A stretch of DNA of 64,000 bases, from NCBI RefSeq assembly GCF_900107995.1, contig NZ_FNUM01000003.1:1-64000 (forward strand), given 5' to 3'. This DNA comes from Alcanivorax sp. DSM 26293 (lineage in GTDB: Bacteria; Pseudomonadota; Gammaproteobacteria; Pseudomonadales; Alcanivoracaceae). Both the position numbers and the translations under genes were made by a program. Numbering within the stretch: position 1 is the first letter of the stretch; every line of letters starts with the position of its first letter. Shown here in pieces: positions 26,277 to 35,113 of the stretch. The notes below the pieces were generated by a model that was given only the letters and a program-made list of their open reading frames with translations, made no database searches and was not told the origin of the DNA.

Positions 26277-26428
26277 CACCTGTAGGAGCGCCTCTTGAGG
26301 CGCGAACCCGCGTGTGAACGCGGAAGAGTCAGCATAGCGGCCAATCGCTCCAGAAGGGATTGTTGCTTTCTGGAAGTGCTCCTTCGCTTAGGCTCGGATT
26401 CGCGCCTCAAGAGGCGCTCCTACAGGTG
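26277..26428. repeat. Paired REP-like element, CCTCTTGAGG type
   Basis: Two perfect 30-base inverted arms (26277-26306 and 26399-26428) begin CACCTGTAGGAGCGCC. Each arm is itself a hairpin of the TGTAGGAGCG...CGCGAA kind well known as REP sequences in Pseudomonas and relatives. A CCGCGTGTGAACGCGG second stem follows the left arm. The pair fills the space between ndh and the YihY gene. Confidence 0.85.
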
Positions 26429-26505
26429 CGGCGTAGAGACACCGGTAGTTAGCGACCACCGCAACCGATACACTCCCTGCTACCCCATGGACGACGGTGG
26501 CAACG

Positions 26506-27414
26506 ATGAAAGACACCTTTCTCTACTGGTTCGGCATTCTCAAAAACACCCTGCGCCTGTGGCTGGAAGCCAACGCCGCCAGCTATGCCGGGTCGTTGGC
26601 GTTCTTTACCCTGTTCTCCATTGCCCCTGTCATCATCCTGGCGGTGAAAGTGATTTCCCTGGTAATGAGCAGCGAAGCCGCCATGGCGGAAATTCTCGGC
26701 CAGCTGGAAGCCACCGTCGGCCCCGCCGCCACCGAAGAAATCCGCAATGCCATCATGAATACCCGGGCCCCCAGCCAGGGGATTCTGGCCGGGCTGCTCA
26801 GCCTGACGGTGATGATTATCGGTGCCACCACCGTGTTCGCCCAGATGCAACGCTCCATGAATGCCATCTGGGAAGTGGTGCCACGGCCCTCGCGCAATAC
26901 CGTGGTGGCCCTGATAAAGAGCCGCTTGCTGTCACTGACCGTGGTGGTATCACTGGGCTTTGTGTTGCTGGTATCCCTGCTTCTCAACGTGGCCGTACAG
27001 ACCCTGATGGTCTACGCGGAAAACTGGATTCCCTTCCATGCCAGCGTGGCCCTGGGACTGGAGGTCATGGTCTCCATTACCGTTATTGCCCTGTTGTTCG
27101 GGATGATCTTTCGCCTGCTACCGGATGTGGTACTGAGCTGGAAAGACGTGGCCCCTGCCGCGTTGATGACCGCCGTGCTGTTTGCCATTGGCCGTGCCCT
27201 GATCGGCTTTTATCTTTCCCACACCGCCACCGCCTCCACCTATGGGGCCGCCGGTTCGCTGGTGATCCTGCTCATGTGGGTGTACTACTCCTCCATGATC
27301 CTGCTGCTCGGCGCCGCCTTCAGTCGCGCCCACAGTGAAGCCCGGGGGCGGATTATCCGTGCCCGCTCCACCGCCGTACGGGTTCGCCGGGAAATACACG
27401 AAACGCCCGCCTAA
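26506..27414 (+). CDS. YihY/BrkB family inner-membrane protein
   Basis: A 302-residue protein of the YihY/BrkB (UPF0761) family with about six membrane helices. Characteristic pieces are SYAGSLAFFTLFSIAPV near residue 25, FAQMQRSMNAIWEV near 125 and YGAAGSLVILLMWVYYSSMILLLGA near 250 (in two parts, YGAAGSLVILLMWVYYS and ILLLGA). The ATG at 26506 has GGTGG close by; a GTG at 26497 in frame is an alternative. The family was once called ribonuclease BN in error, and its function is still unclear. Confidence 0.87.
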   Translation: MKDTFLYWFGILKNTLRLWLEANAASYAGSLAFFTLFSIAPVIILAVKVISLVMSSEAAMAEILGQLEATVGPAATEEIRNAIMNTRAPSQGILAGLLSLTVMIIGATTVFAQMQRSMNAIWEVVPRPSRNTVVALIKSRLLSLTVVVSLGFVLLVSLLLNVAVQTLMVYAENWIPFHASVALGLEVMVSITVIALLFGMIFRLLPDVVLSWKDVAPAALMTAVLFAIGRALIGFYLSHTATASTYGAAGSLVILLMWVYYSSMILLLGAAFSRAHSEARGRIIRARSTAVRVRREIHETPA

Positions 27415-27481
27415 CATCATTTTCATGCCCCCTTCACAGCCGGATTGACACGGTAAGGTGTCAATCTGGAAAGGGGATCCC

Positions 27482-27880
27482 ATGATAAAAACACGCTTTT
27501 TTCCCGTACTCGGCATCAGTCTGCTCGGTTTCCTGGCGGGCGGCTGCAGCGACAACACCATAAGCCAGGAAGTCACGGCCACTGCGTACACCCTGTCGGA
27601 AGCGGAAACCAAGAAGGGCAATGTGGGGCTTGCGGCCTGGGGCGATCAACTGGAACCCGGCATGAAAGCCATCGCCGTATCCCGTGATCTTATTCCCAAG
27701 GGCCTTACCCATCGCACCGAGGTGGAAGTGGAAGGCCTGGGCACCTATGTGGTGCTCGACAAGATGAACAAACGCTGGACCGACAAAATCGACATTCTCA
27801 TGGCCGATCGGGCCGACGCCCGGGAGTGGGGCAAACAGACCGTGACCATTCACTGGGAGGCCCCGGAGGAAACCCCCTGA
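27482..27880 (+). CDS. 3D-domain lipoprotein
   Basis: A 132-residue predicted lipoprotein with Cys 22 in FLAGGC. The rest is a 3D (Asp-Asp-Asp) domain of the double-psi barrel type found in MltA and cell-wall-active proteins: TATAYTLSE at the start, AVSRDLIPKGL, and the Asp-containing VVLDKMNKRWTDKIDILMAD in two pieces (VVLDKMNKRW, DKIDILM). GGAAAGGGGATCCC precedes the ATG. It lies just before an MltB-like transglycosylase, which suggests a shared role in peptidoglycan turnover. Confidence 0.85.
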   Translation: MIKTRFFPVLGISLLGFLAGGCSDNTISQEVTATAYTLSEAETKKGNVGLAAWGDQLEPGMKAIAVSRDLIPKGLTHRTEVEVEGLGTYVVLDKMNKRWTDKIDILMADRADAREWGKQTVTIHWEAPEETP

Positions 27881-27976
27881 ACCCGGCGGCAATTTTGCAA
27901 TTCTCCCGATGAAACCCCGGCAGGGCCGTCGTAAACTGCCTGATATTGATGTCCCTGCCTCGGTTTCGGAGTTTCC

Positions 27977-29182
27977 ATGGCCACCCGTTTTTTCCTGATC
28001 TCCCTGTTCCTGTTTTTCAGCCATCCCGCCCTGGCACTGGATCAGGAAAGTTTCGCCATGTGTATCAGCAAACTGCGCCAGGCCGGACTGGAAGCCGGGC
28101 TACCGGCCCAGGTGATCAGCCAGCATCTGGATGATGTGAAGCTGAATGAAAAAGTGGTGGAACTGGATCGCAGCCAGCCGGAATTCACCAGCAGTTTTGC
28201 CGACTACTTTACCCGTCGCGTCAGCGAGCAACGGATCGAAAAAGGTCGCGAGAAATACCGCCGCCATCGTCCATTGCTCGACACCCTGACCCGGGAATAT
28301 GGCATCCCCGGCCATTACCTGGTGGCCTTCTGGGGGCTGGAAACCAACTATGGCGGCTACCTGGGCAATATCCCCACCCTTGATGCCCTGGCGACACTGA
28401 CCTGCGAAGGCCGTCGCGGAGACTATTTTCAGGGCGAGCTGTTCAATGCCCTGCGCATTCTGCAGGCCGGAGATGTGGATGCTTCGCAGATGAAAGGCTC
28501 CTGGGCCGGCGCCATGGGCCAGACACAATTCATGCCGGCCGTGTTTCTCAAGCACGCCCAGGATCACGATGGCGATGGTCGCCGGGATCTGTGGGGCAGC
28601 ACCGAGGACGCCCTCGCCTCCGGCGCGCATTTCCTGCAGGCACTGGGCTGGGAACGGGAAGCACGCTGGGGCCGGGAAGTCCGGCTGCCCAAAGGCTTCG
28701 ACTACCAGCTCACCGGCTTCGGCAACAAACGCCCCCTCGCCGACTGGGCAGAGCTGGGCCTGACCCTGCCCAATGGCCAGCCCCTGCCGTCTGCAGAAAT
28801 GGAAGCGGCGGTGATCGTACCCGCGGGCCACCATGGGCCGGCCTTTCTGGCCTACCACAACTTCCGGGTGATCATGGGCTGGAACCGCTCCGAGTCCTAC
28901 GCCATCGCCGTTGGCCGCCTGGCGGACCGCATCGCCGGCGCCGGCCCCCTGTCACAGGCACCCCCGCAGGCGCCACGCCTCGACCGGGAGCAGGTCACCC
29001 GCCTGCAGCGCATCCTCAACGAACAGGGCTTTGACGCCGGCGAAGAAGATGGCCTGATGGGCCCCGGCACCCGCAAGGCCATCGCCCGCTACCAACAGGC
29101 CAATGATCTGGTGGCCGATGGTTTCCCGGGGGAAGAGGTGCTGACTCGCATCGGCGTCTACCCTGGACCCTCAGGGGAATAA
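27977..29182 (+). CDS. Lytic murein transglycosylase, MltB-like with C-terminal PG-binding domain
   Basis: A 401-residue periplasmic enzyme cleaving the MurNAc-GlcNAc bond with anhydro-sugar formation. A cleavable signal peptide ends at ALA (residue 20). The SLT_2 domain has the catalytic Glu at 122 in GLETNYGG, then GSWAGAMGQTQFMP, and YHNFRVIMGWNRS near its end. From about 330 a peptidoglycan-binding type 1 domain follows (VTRLQRILNEQGFDAGEEDG, GPGTRKAIARYQ). No lipobox is present, so it is a soluble form. CGGAG precedes the start. Confidence 0.93.
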   Translation: MATRFFLISLFLFFSHPALALDQESFAMCISKLRQAGLEAGLPAQVISQHLDDVKLNEKVVELDRSQPEFTSSFADYFTRRVSEQRIEKGREKYRRHRPLLDTLTREYGIPGHYLVAFWGLETNYGGYLGNIPTLDALATLTCEGRRGDYFQGELFNALRILQAGDVDASQMKGSWAGAMGQTQFMPAVFLKHAQDHDGDGRRDLWGSTEDALASGAHFLQALGWEREARWGREVRLPKGFDYQLTGFGNKRPLADWAELGLTLPNGQPLPSAEMEAAVIVPAGHHGPAFLAYHNFRVIMGWNRSESYAIAVGRLADRIAGAGPLSQAPPQAPRLDREQVTRLQRILNEQGFDAGEEDGLMGPGTRKAIARYQQANDLVADGFPGEEVLTRIGVYPGPSGE

Positions 29183-29203
29183 GCCGGAGTTCGCCAAGCC
29201 TGA

Positions 29204-30112
29204 CTACGCCATCCCCAGCACCTTGTCTTTGAGCACCGGCACGACCCAGTCAATAAAGGCTTCAAGGCGTCGGGTCATATGTTCCCGGTGCGGATACAAC
29301 AGGGTGATGGGCATGGGTGGCGGCACGGCGTCCGGCAGCACGCTGACCAGGCGGCCAGAGTCCAGATGATGGCGCACATCATAGTGCGGCACCTGTATCA
29401 TCCCCAGCCCTGCCAGGGCACAGGCGATCAGCGCTTCTGCGGTATTCACCGTGACACGGGACGGCAGCGGCACACTCTCCAGCCGCTCGCCCTGACGATA
29501 TTCCCAGCTCTCCACCCTGCCGGTCATCGACGACACAAACGCCACAATGGGGTGGGATGACAGATCCTTTGGGGTGGCCGGTCGGCCATACCGGGCCAGA
29601 TAGGCCGGGCTGGCGCAATTGCAAAGCGGCAAGCTTCCCAGCGGCCGGGCAATCAGATTGCTGTCCGTCAGCTCCCCCACCCGAATCACGCAATCCACGC
29701 CCTCGCTCACCAGATCCACAGCCCGGTCGGTGACTCCCATCTGGATATCGATATCCGGGTAACGATCCAGGAAAGCTGGCAACGCCGGCGCCAGAATCCG
29801 TCGTCCCAGACGCCCGGGCACATTGATGCGCAGCTTGCCTTGGGGGCGGCGATCATTGGCCACAAATGCCCCCTGCAACTGTTCATAATCCTGCAACAGT
29901 GTCACGCCCTTCTGATAGAGAAAATGGCCCTCCTCGGTAACCTTGATGGCCCGGGTGGTGCGGTTCAGCAGACGCGCGCCCATCTCGGCCTCCAGTTCCT
30001 TGATGGCCGTGGACACGGTGGAACGCGGTATTTCCAGGCTCTCAGCCGCCCGGGTAAAACTCAGGCAATCCACCACCCGGACAAAGATATGCATTCTTTC
30101 GAGACGGTCCAT
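29204..30112 (-). CDS. LysR-family transcriptional regulator
   Basis: A 302-residue LysR-type regulator. The winged helix at residues 1-60 includes FVRVVDCLSFTRAAESLEIP and STVSTAIKELEAEMGARLLN (in pieces); the effector domain follows, with PARYGRP-like and LIARPLGSLPL segments typical of the CrgA/DsdC-like group. The start at 30112 follows GGAAAAGC and gives MDRLERMHIF; a longer reading has no ribosome site. It is divergent from the SDR gene, which is its probable target. Confidence 0.92.
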   Translation of the reverse strand: MDRLERMHIFVRVVDCLSFTRAAESLEIPRSTVSTAIKELEAEMGARLLNRTTRAIKVTEEGHFLYQKGVTLLQDYEQLQGAFVANDRRPQGKLRINVPGRLGRRILAPALPAFLDRYPDIDIQMGVTDRAVDLVSEGVDCVIRVGELTDSNLIARPLGSLPLCNCASPAYLARYGRPATPKDLSSHPIVAFVSSMTGRVESWEYRQGERLESVPLPSRVTVNTAEALIACALAGLGMIQVPHYDVRHHLDSGRLVSVLPDAVPPPMPITLLYPHREHMTRRLEAFIDWVVPVLKDKVLGMA

Positions 30113-30221
30113 GCTTTTCCATTGTTCGTTATTTTCGACATATGCTGTCAGCTTACACCGGTTTATGCCCACGCCAAGCCTGCCGACAATGTCGACACCT
30201 TAACGAGCAGGAGCAAGACTG

Positions 30222-30977
30222 ATGACGGATTACGGATTCAAGGACAAGGTAGTGTTGATTGCTGGCGGCGCCAAGAACCTGGGCGGCCTGTTGAGCCGGC
30301 AAATCGGTCGCGAAGGCGCCAAGATCGTGGTGCATTACAACAGCGATGCCAGCCGCGCCGATGCAGAAGACACGGTCAAGGCGGTGAAAGACCTGGGTGG
30401 CGAGGCCTACATGACCCAGGGCGATCTGACCCGGCCGGCCAACGTGGAAGCACTGTTTCTGGAAGCCAAGGACAAGTTCGGCGGCATCGATGTGGCCATC
30501 AATACCGTGGGCAAGGTGTTGCGCAAACCGATCGTGGAAACCAGTGAAGAAGAATACGACTCCATGTTCGACATCAATGCCAAGTCCGCCTATTTCTTCA
30601 TCAAGGAAGCGGGCAAACACCTGAACGATAATGGCAAGATCGTCACTGTACTCACCTCTCTGCTGGCCGCCTTTACCGATGGCTACTCCACCTATGCCGG
30701 CGGCAAGTCACCGGTAGAGCACTTCACCCGTGCCGCCGCCAAGGAATTCGGTGGGCGTGGTATCTCGGTCTCCGCGGTGGCCCCCGGCCCCATGGACACC
30801 CCCTTCTTTTACGGCCAGGAAACCCCGGAACGGGTGGCCTACCACAAGTCACAGGCCATGAACGGAGACCTGACCAAAATCGAGGACATCGCCCCCATCA
30901 TCAAATTCCTGGCCACGGAAGGTTGGTGGATCACCGGCCAGACAATTTTCCCCAATGGCGGCTACACTACCCGCTAG
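30222..30977 (+). CDS. Short-chain dehydrogenase/reductase divergent from LysR
   Basis: A 251-residue SDR. The cofactor site is the variant AGGAKNLGG (residues 14-22) in place of the usual TGxxxGxG. Candidate catalytic residues are the Ser in LTSLLAAF and the Tyr/Lys in YAGGK. The C-terminal GWWITGQTIFPNGGYTTR matches the usual SDR tail. The variant cofactor loop suggests NADPH preference, which is inference. About 110 bases separate it from the LysR start, enough for a regulated divergent promoter. Confidence 0.9.
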   Translation: MTDYGFKDKVVLIAGGAKNLGGLLSRQIGREGAKIVVHYNSDASRADAEDTVKAVKDLGGEAYMTQGDLTRPANVEALFLEAKDKFGGIDVAINTVGKVLRKPIVETSEEEYDSMFDINAKSAYFFIKEAGKHLNDNGKIVTVLTSLLAAFTDGYSTYAGGKSPVEHFTRAAAKEFGGRGISVSAVAPGPMDTPFFYGQETPERVAYHKSQAMNGDLTKIEDIAPIIKFLATEGWWITGQTIFPNGGYTTR

Positions 30978-31041
30978 TGCCAGCGACACACTCAAGGCGG
31001 GCACATAACGTGCCTGCCGCTCTTTTGACTGGGAGCCGCCC

Positions 31042-31302
31042 ATGCATACGCTGACTGTCATTCTCGGAGGGCTGTTGTTGTTCGCCGTACTGGCGCTGAC
31101 CGCCCGCCTGATCCCCTGGTTGCAACACCACCTGCTCGCCGTCTTCGCCCTGCTCTGGTTTATCGCTTCGGCCATCAATATAACCGTCGGCATTGTCCAT
31201 GCCGGGTATTCCTTTATGGCTGAGTTACCGATTTTCTTTGTGGTCTTTCTGCTGCCTGTTGCGCTGGCCTGGATGGTGAGCCATAAACGCCAGCGCCAGT
31301 GA
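31042..31302 (+). CDS. Small membrane protein, three helices
   Basis: An 86-residue hypothetical inner-membrane protein with three hydrophobic stretches (about residues 4-24, 31-51 and 60-78) and a basic C-terminus SHKRQRQ. GGGAGCCGCCC precedes the ATG. No family recognised. It follows the SDR gene by 64 bases and may be co-transcribed. Confidence 0.6.
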   Translation: MHTLTVILGGLLLFAVLALTARLIPWLQHHLLAVFALLWFIASAINITVGIVHAGYSFMAELPIFFVVFLLPVALAWMVSHKRQRQ

Positions 31303-31365
31303 CGATGTTTCACCCTTCACGCCGGGCGTGGCATGCTCAAGCCAGTCCGAACAAGGGAGTCCGTC

Positions 31366-32481
31366 ATGCGATCACTGATCACCGTTACCCTCACCGCTCT
31401 GAGCCTGAGTGCCTGTGCCGACAACGCCGCCACCCTGTCCCCGCAAAGCAATGACAGCGTTACCACCACAACACTCACCGATGGCCTGCACCACCCCTGG
31501 TCATTGGCGTTTGTTTCAGACAAAGAATGGCTGATCACGGAACGGCGCGGCACCCTGCGCCGGCTGGTGGACGGCACCCTGGAGGACGATCCGGTCAGCG
31601 GAGTACCGCAGGTGGTCGCCAAAGGCCAGGGCGGGCTGTTCGATGTGATGCCGCATCCGGATTTTGCCGACAACCAACGCCTGTACCTGAGTTATGCCAA
31701 ACCCTGCGGTGACGATGGCGGCACCACAGCGGTGGGCTATGGCACTTTCCGGGAGGGCACCCTCAAAGACTTCCGCGATATCTACGTGGCCGAAAAAGCC
31801 TGCACCAATACCGCCAAACATTTTGGCGGGCGCATTCTGTTTGATAACGACGGCTACCTGTTTGTCACCGTGGGCGACCGGGGGGAACGGGACCGGGCCC
31901 AGGACACCACGGACCCGGCCGGCAGCGTACTGCGTCTGCACGACGATGGCCGCATCCCCGATGACAACCCGTTGGCCGACCAGCCTGGCAAGGCTGCCGC
32001 CATCTGGAGCTGGGGCCATCGTAATCCCCAGGGGCTGGCCCTGCATCCGCAGAGTGGCAAGCCCTGGCTCAACGAGCACGGCCCCCGGGGCGGGGACGAG
32101 ATCAACGCGGTGGCAGCGGGCGTCAACTACGGCTGGCCGGAAATCACCTATGGCCGGGAGTATTACGGACCCAGCATCGGTGACACCCGACAGGATGGCC
32201 TGGCTCAGCCCCTGCTGCACTGGACTCCGTCCATCGCCCCCTCCGGCATGGCCTTCGTGACCGGCGATCGTTACCCGGACTGGCAGGGTGACACCGTGCA
32301 TGGCGCCCTGAAGCTGACCCACCTGAACAAGGTGGCCTTCGACGGCCGCAAGCCGGTCTCGGAAGTTCGCCTGCTGGAAGACGCCGGCAACCGGATCCGC
32401 GATGTACGGCAGGGACCCGACGGCTACCTGTATCTCCTCACCGACAGCAACAATGGTGCCCTGCTGCGCCTGGAACCCTGA
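31366..32481 (+). CDS. yliI: PQQ-dependent aldose sugar dehydrogenase, lipoprotein form
   Basis: A 371-residue beta-propeller enzyme of the soluble glucose/sorbosone dehydrogenase family, the same length as E. coli YliI. TDGLHHPWSLAFVSD, GLFDVMPHPDF, GGRILFDNDGYLFVTVGDRG and WSWGHRNPQGLALHP are the characteristic segments, and NEHGPRGGDEIN is the PQQ/calcium-site region. LSLSAC gives a lipobox with Cys 17, so it is probably membrane-tethered. AAGGGAGTCCGTC precedes the start. It needs PQQ, and no pqq genes are in the window. Confidence 0.9.
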   Translation: MRSLITVTLTALSLSACADNAATLSPQSNDSVTTTTLTDGLHHPWSLAFVSDKEWLITERRGTLRRLVDGTLEDDPVSGVPQVVAKGQGGLFDVMPHPDFADNQRLYLSYAKPCGDDGGTTAVGYGTFREGTLKDFRDIYVAEKACTNTAKHFGGRILFDNDGYLFVTVGDRGERDRAQDTTDPAGSVLRLHDDGRIPDDNPLADQPGKAAAIWSWGHRNPQGLALHPQSGKPWLNEHGPRGGDEINAVAAGVNYGWPEITYGREYYGPSIGDTRQDGLAQPLLHWTPSIAPSGMAFVTGDRYPDWQGDTVHGALKLTHLNKVAFDGRKPVSEVRLLEDAGNRIRDVRQGPDGYLYLLTDSNNGALLRLEP

Positions 32482-32487
32482 TCGGTT

Positions 32488-32510
32488 GCGCCCCGGCATC
32501 GCCGGGGCGC
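32488..32510 (+). terminator. Hairpin after the sugar dehydrogenase gene
   Basis: GCGCCCCGGC and GCCGGGGCGC form a perfect 10-bp stem with loop ATC, 6 bases past the stop. There is no U-run, so it may be Rho-assisted. Confidence 0.6.
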
Positions 32511-32645
32511 GACAGTCGCGTCTTACACTCAGATACAAAACCCGTGATTTGTCTCACCAAGTTGCACCGCTGTGCCAACAGACCCGCTATCCGCCCCCTC
32601 CTATCCTGATAAGCGAAAAGATGTATAACAAATCAGGATAAAACC

Positions 32646-34610
32646 ATGCTTGCTTTCACTTCACGCCCGGCCTTGGGCCTGCTGGCAATATTGTTGTGCG
32701 CCTCTCTGCAACTCACCGGCTGTGGCGGCGGCGGGGGTAACAGCGCCTCACCCGGCACCCCCTCCACCCCTGCCAATGACGACACCCCCACTGGCAACAC
32801 TGGCGGTGACGGGGACAGTAATGACGATGATGCCGGCACGCCCGTCAATCTGAGTTGGGGCGAAGCCTACCAGCGCGATGAGGAATACCCGAACACCGTC
32901 AACCTTCCCCAGCAGCTGATCACCATGCGCGATGGCATTCGCCTGGCGGCCACGGTGACCCTGCCGGCAGATGCCAGCGGCAACGCCATCGACGGCCCCT
33001 TCCCGGTGATCGCCACCTTCACCGGCTACAACCAGTTCCTGTCCAGCAGCCTGATTGCCGACCTGGACCTGGTGAAACACGGCTATGCCTATATCAATGT
33101 GGATATGCGCGGCACCGGTGCCTCGGAGGGCAGCTGGCAGGCCTTCAGCCAGGTGGATCAGGACGATATGGCCGAGCTGGTGGAGTACATCAAGACACAG
33201 CCCTGGAGTAACGGCCGGATCGGCATGAACGGCCCCTCCTACATGGGCATCACCGGGCTGCTCACCGGCGCCCAGGAAGACCCGGCCGTGCAGGCGATTT
33301 TTGCCGTGGTGCCCATGGGCGACGCCTACCGGGACATCGTGTTCTCCGGGGGCCAGGTCAACGCCGGCTTTATTCCCCTGTGGATGGCGCTGGTCACCGG
33401 GCTGGGCGTTATCCCCACCTCCGTGGGCTTCGAGAATGGCGATCCTGCCTACAGCCTCACCACCCTGCTTCAGCACCTGGAAGGTGCTCTGGTGGATTTC
33501 CAGGTGCCGGTGATTGCCGGAGCCCTGATTGGTGATGAGAACCGCTTCGACACCGGGTTCTGGCGTATCCGCTCCCCCCTGGAGCAAATCGACAAGATCA
33601 GTGCGCCCACCTTTGTGGTCGGCGGGCTAAACGATATTTTCCAGCGCGGCGAGCCGCTGATTTATGAAGGGCTCAAGGACCACACCACCGCCAAACTGCT
33701 GATCGGTCCCTGGCAGCACCTGGACGGCTCATCCGGTGCCGGCCTGCCCGCGGATGGTGTGCCGGACCTGGACAGCCTGCGCCTGGCCTGGTTTGACCAT
33801 TACCTGAAAGATATCGACACCGGCGCCCCGTCCTACCCGCCGGTCACCCAGTACTACACCGGTGCCGAACGCTATGTCACCGCCGCCGACTGGCCACACC
33901 CCCAGGCCAAAGCGGAAACCTTTTACCTGCACGGCCAGTTCGGTCTGCCGTTGTTTGGAAAGATCAGCGGGGACGCTCCCACCAGCAACAAGCAGACCAG
34001 CCTGCTGCAAACACCGGTCAACGGTCTCTGCTCTGCCAGTGCCAGCCAGTGGACCGCCGGCATTCTGGGCATGATCCTGCCGCCCTGTGCCGCCCAGGAC
34101 AATGTGGTCAATCTGCTGGAAGCGGTCTATACCAGCGAGCCCCTGGAAGCGGACATGGCTATCAATGGGCCCATCACCGGACAGATCTGGGCCTCTACCA
34201 CCGCCCTGGATACCAACGTCACCGTGCGTGTCAGCGTGGTCGGCAACAACGGCATTGCCCGGCCATTGACCCACGGCATTCAGATGGCGTCCATGAGTGC
34301 GTTTGATGCCAGCCAATCCCGCTTTATGAACGGCAAACTGGTTCAACCCTGGCACCCCTTCAGTGCGGAGTCCAAGCGCACCATCACACCGCTGGAACCC
34401 TTCCGGGCGGACGTGGAGGTGTTCCCCACCAGTGCCGTGATCAAAGCCGGTGAAAGGCTGCGCATCAGTGTGGGCGCCAGCGATCTGCCCCATGGCTTGA
34501 GCCCGGTCCGTGATCTGCTCACCAGCCTGCTGGGCGCCCTGACCCTCTACAGCACCCCGGCCATGCCGTCGCGGGTGAATATTCCGCTGGTGCCGGTCGA
34601 CGCTCTCTGA
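32646..34610 (+). CDS. CocE/NonD family hydrolase, lipoprotein
   Basis: A 654-residue exported alpha/beta hydrolase of the X-Pro dipeptidyl-peptidase (S15)/cocaine-esterase type. LQLTGC gives a lipobox with Cys 26, then a Gly-run and an acidic Ser/Thr/Asn/Asp linker to about residue 65. The nucleophile Ser 198 is in NGPSYMGITG, VDMRGTGASEG precedes it, and the acid and His lie in VGGLNDIF and GPWQHL. A C-terminal jelly-roll domain follows (ITGQIWASTTALDTNVTVRV in pieces). It acts on an ester or amide outside the cytoplasm. AGGATAAAACC precedes the ATG. Confidence 0.87.
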   Translation: MLAFTSRPALGLLAILLCASLQLTGCGGGGGNSASPGTPSTPANDDTPTGNTGGDGDSNDDDAGTPVNLSWGEAYQRDEEYPNTVNLPQQLITMRDGIRLAATVTLPADASGNAIDGPFPVIATFTGYNQFLSSSLIADLDLVKHGYAYINVDMRGTGASEGSWQAFSQVDQDDMAELVEYIKTQPWSNGRIGMNGPSYMGITGLLTGAQEDPAVQAIFAVVPMGDAYRDIVFSGGQVNAGFIPLWMALVTGLGVIPTSVGFENGDPAYSLTTLLQHLEGALVDFQVPVIAGALIGDENRFDTGFWRIRSPLEQIDKISAPTFVVGGLNDIFQRGEPLIYEGLKDHTTAKLLIGPWQHLDGSSGAGLPADGVPDLDSLRLAWFDHYLKDIDTGAPSYPPVTQYYTGAERYVTAADWPHPQAKAETFYLHGQFGLPLFGKISGDAPTSNKQTSLLQTPVNGLCSASASQWTAGILGMILPPCAAQDNVVNLLEAVYTSEPLEADMAINGPITGQIWASTTALDTNVTVRVSVVGNNGIARPLTHGIQMASMSAFDASQSRFMNGKLVQPWHPFSAESKRTITPLEPFRADVEVFPTSAVIKAGERLRISVGASDLPHGLSPVRDLLTSLLGALTLYSTPAMPSRVNIPLVPVDAL

Positions 34611-35113
34611 TCCGCATCGTCACTGCAGAAGACATCATCAAAACCGTTGGCGCTTTGCCTGCAAGGCGCCAACGGCATCCGTATCAACCTGGCTCCCGGG
34701 ACCGACATCCCGTTCGGTAACGCCAACTGCCTGGGACTCCCTCGGGCAATGCCCCGATCATAAATGCCGTTTTAACCTGACCCTTGAAAGTCACACGCTC
34801 TCAAAGCCGAGACCCCAAAAAAAAGGCCGCACACGGGTGCGGCCTAACGACCTGTTTCTGCAACTGCAGCGACAGGTTATCGGCATTCAAAACACGGGGT
34901 TTCCCGGTCAGGAATCAGCAATCAGATGAAAGAAAATCGTGCCAGTGAATCCCCATAGGGCTCACAGCAGAAACACATCATGGCGGGCTCTCCCAAGTCC
35001 GTTCGGCAATTCCGGTGATGTGTTCAGTAGCATGCGCTGCCCGGCAAAAACAGACTTTGCGCCAGCGCACATTCCCGGCCCGCAAATGTGGCTTTTTGTT
35101 ATCCGTCGGTTCC
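34611..35113. other. 500-base gene-free stretch with two hairpins
   Basis: No credible gene. A stem CCGTTGGCGC / GCGCCAACGG at 34644-34675 is the likely end signal of the CocE gene, though without a U-run. A true terminator for the opposite strand lies at 34817-34845. The remaining 270 bases up to envZ hold nothing I recognise. Confidence 0.5.
34817..34845 (-). terminator. Rho-independent terminator for the ompR-envZ operon
   Basis: AGGCCGCAC and GTGCGGCCT form a 9-bp stem, followed on the minus strand by eight U residues. It is about 270 bases past the envZ stop, leaving a long 3' untranslated region. Confidence 0.8.

Noticed and set aside
24816-26279. 487-codon open frame on the minus strand
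   Set aside because: Antisense to ndh, shadow composition, and no family resemblance.
26277-26428. Possible CRISPR or attachment site
   Set aside because: The repeats are inverted hairpins of REP type, not direct repeats with spacers, and no cas genes or integrase are present.
26506-27414. Ribonuclease BN
   Set aside because: The old name came from mis-assignment; the protein is a multi-helix membrane protein without nuclease motifs.
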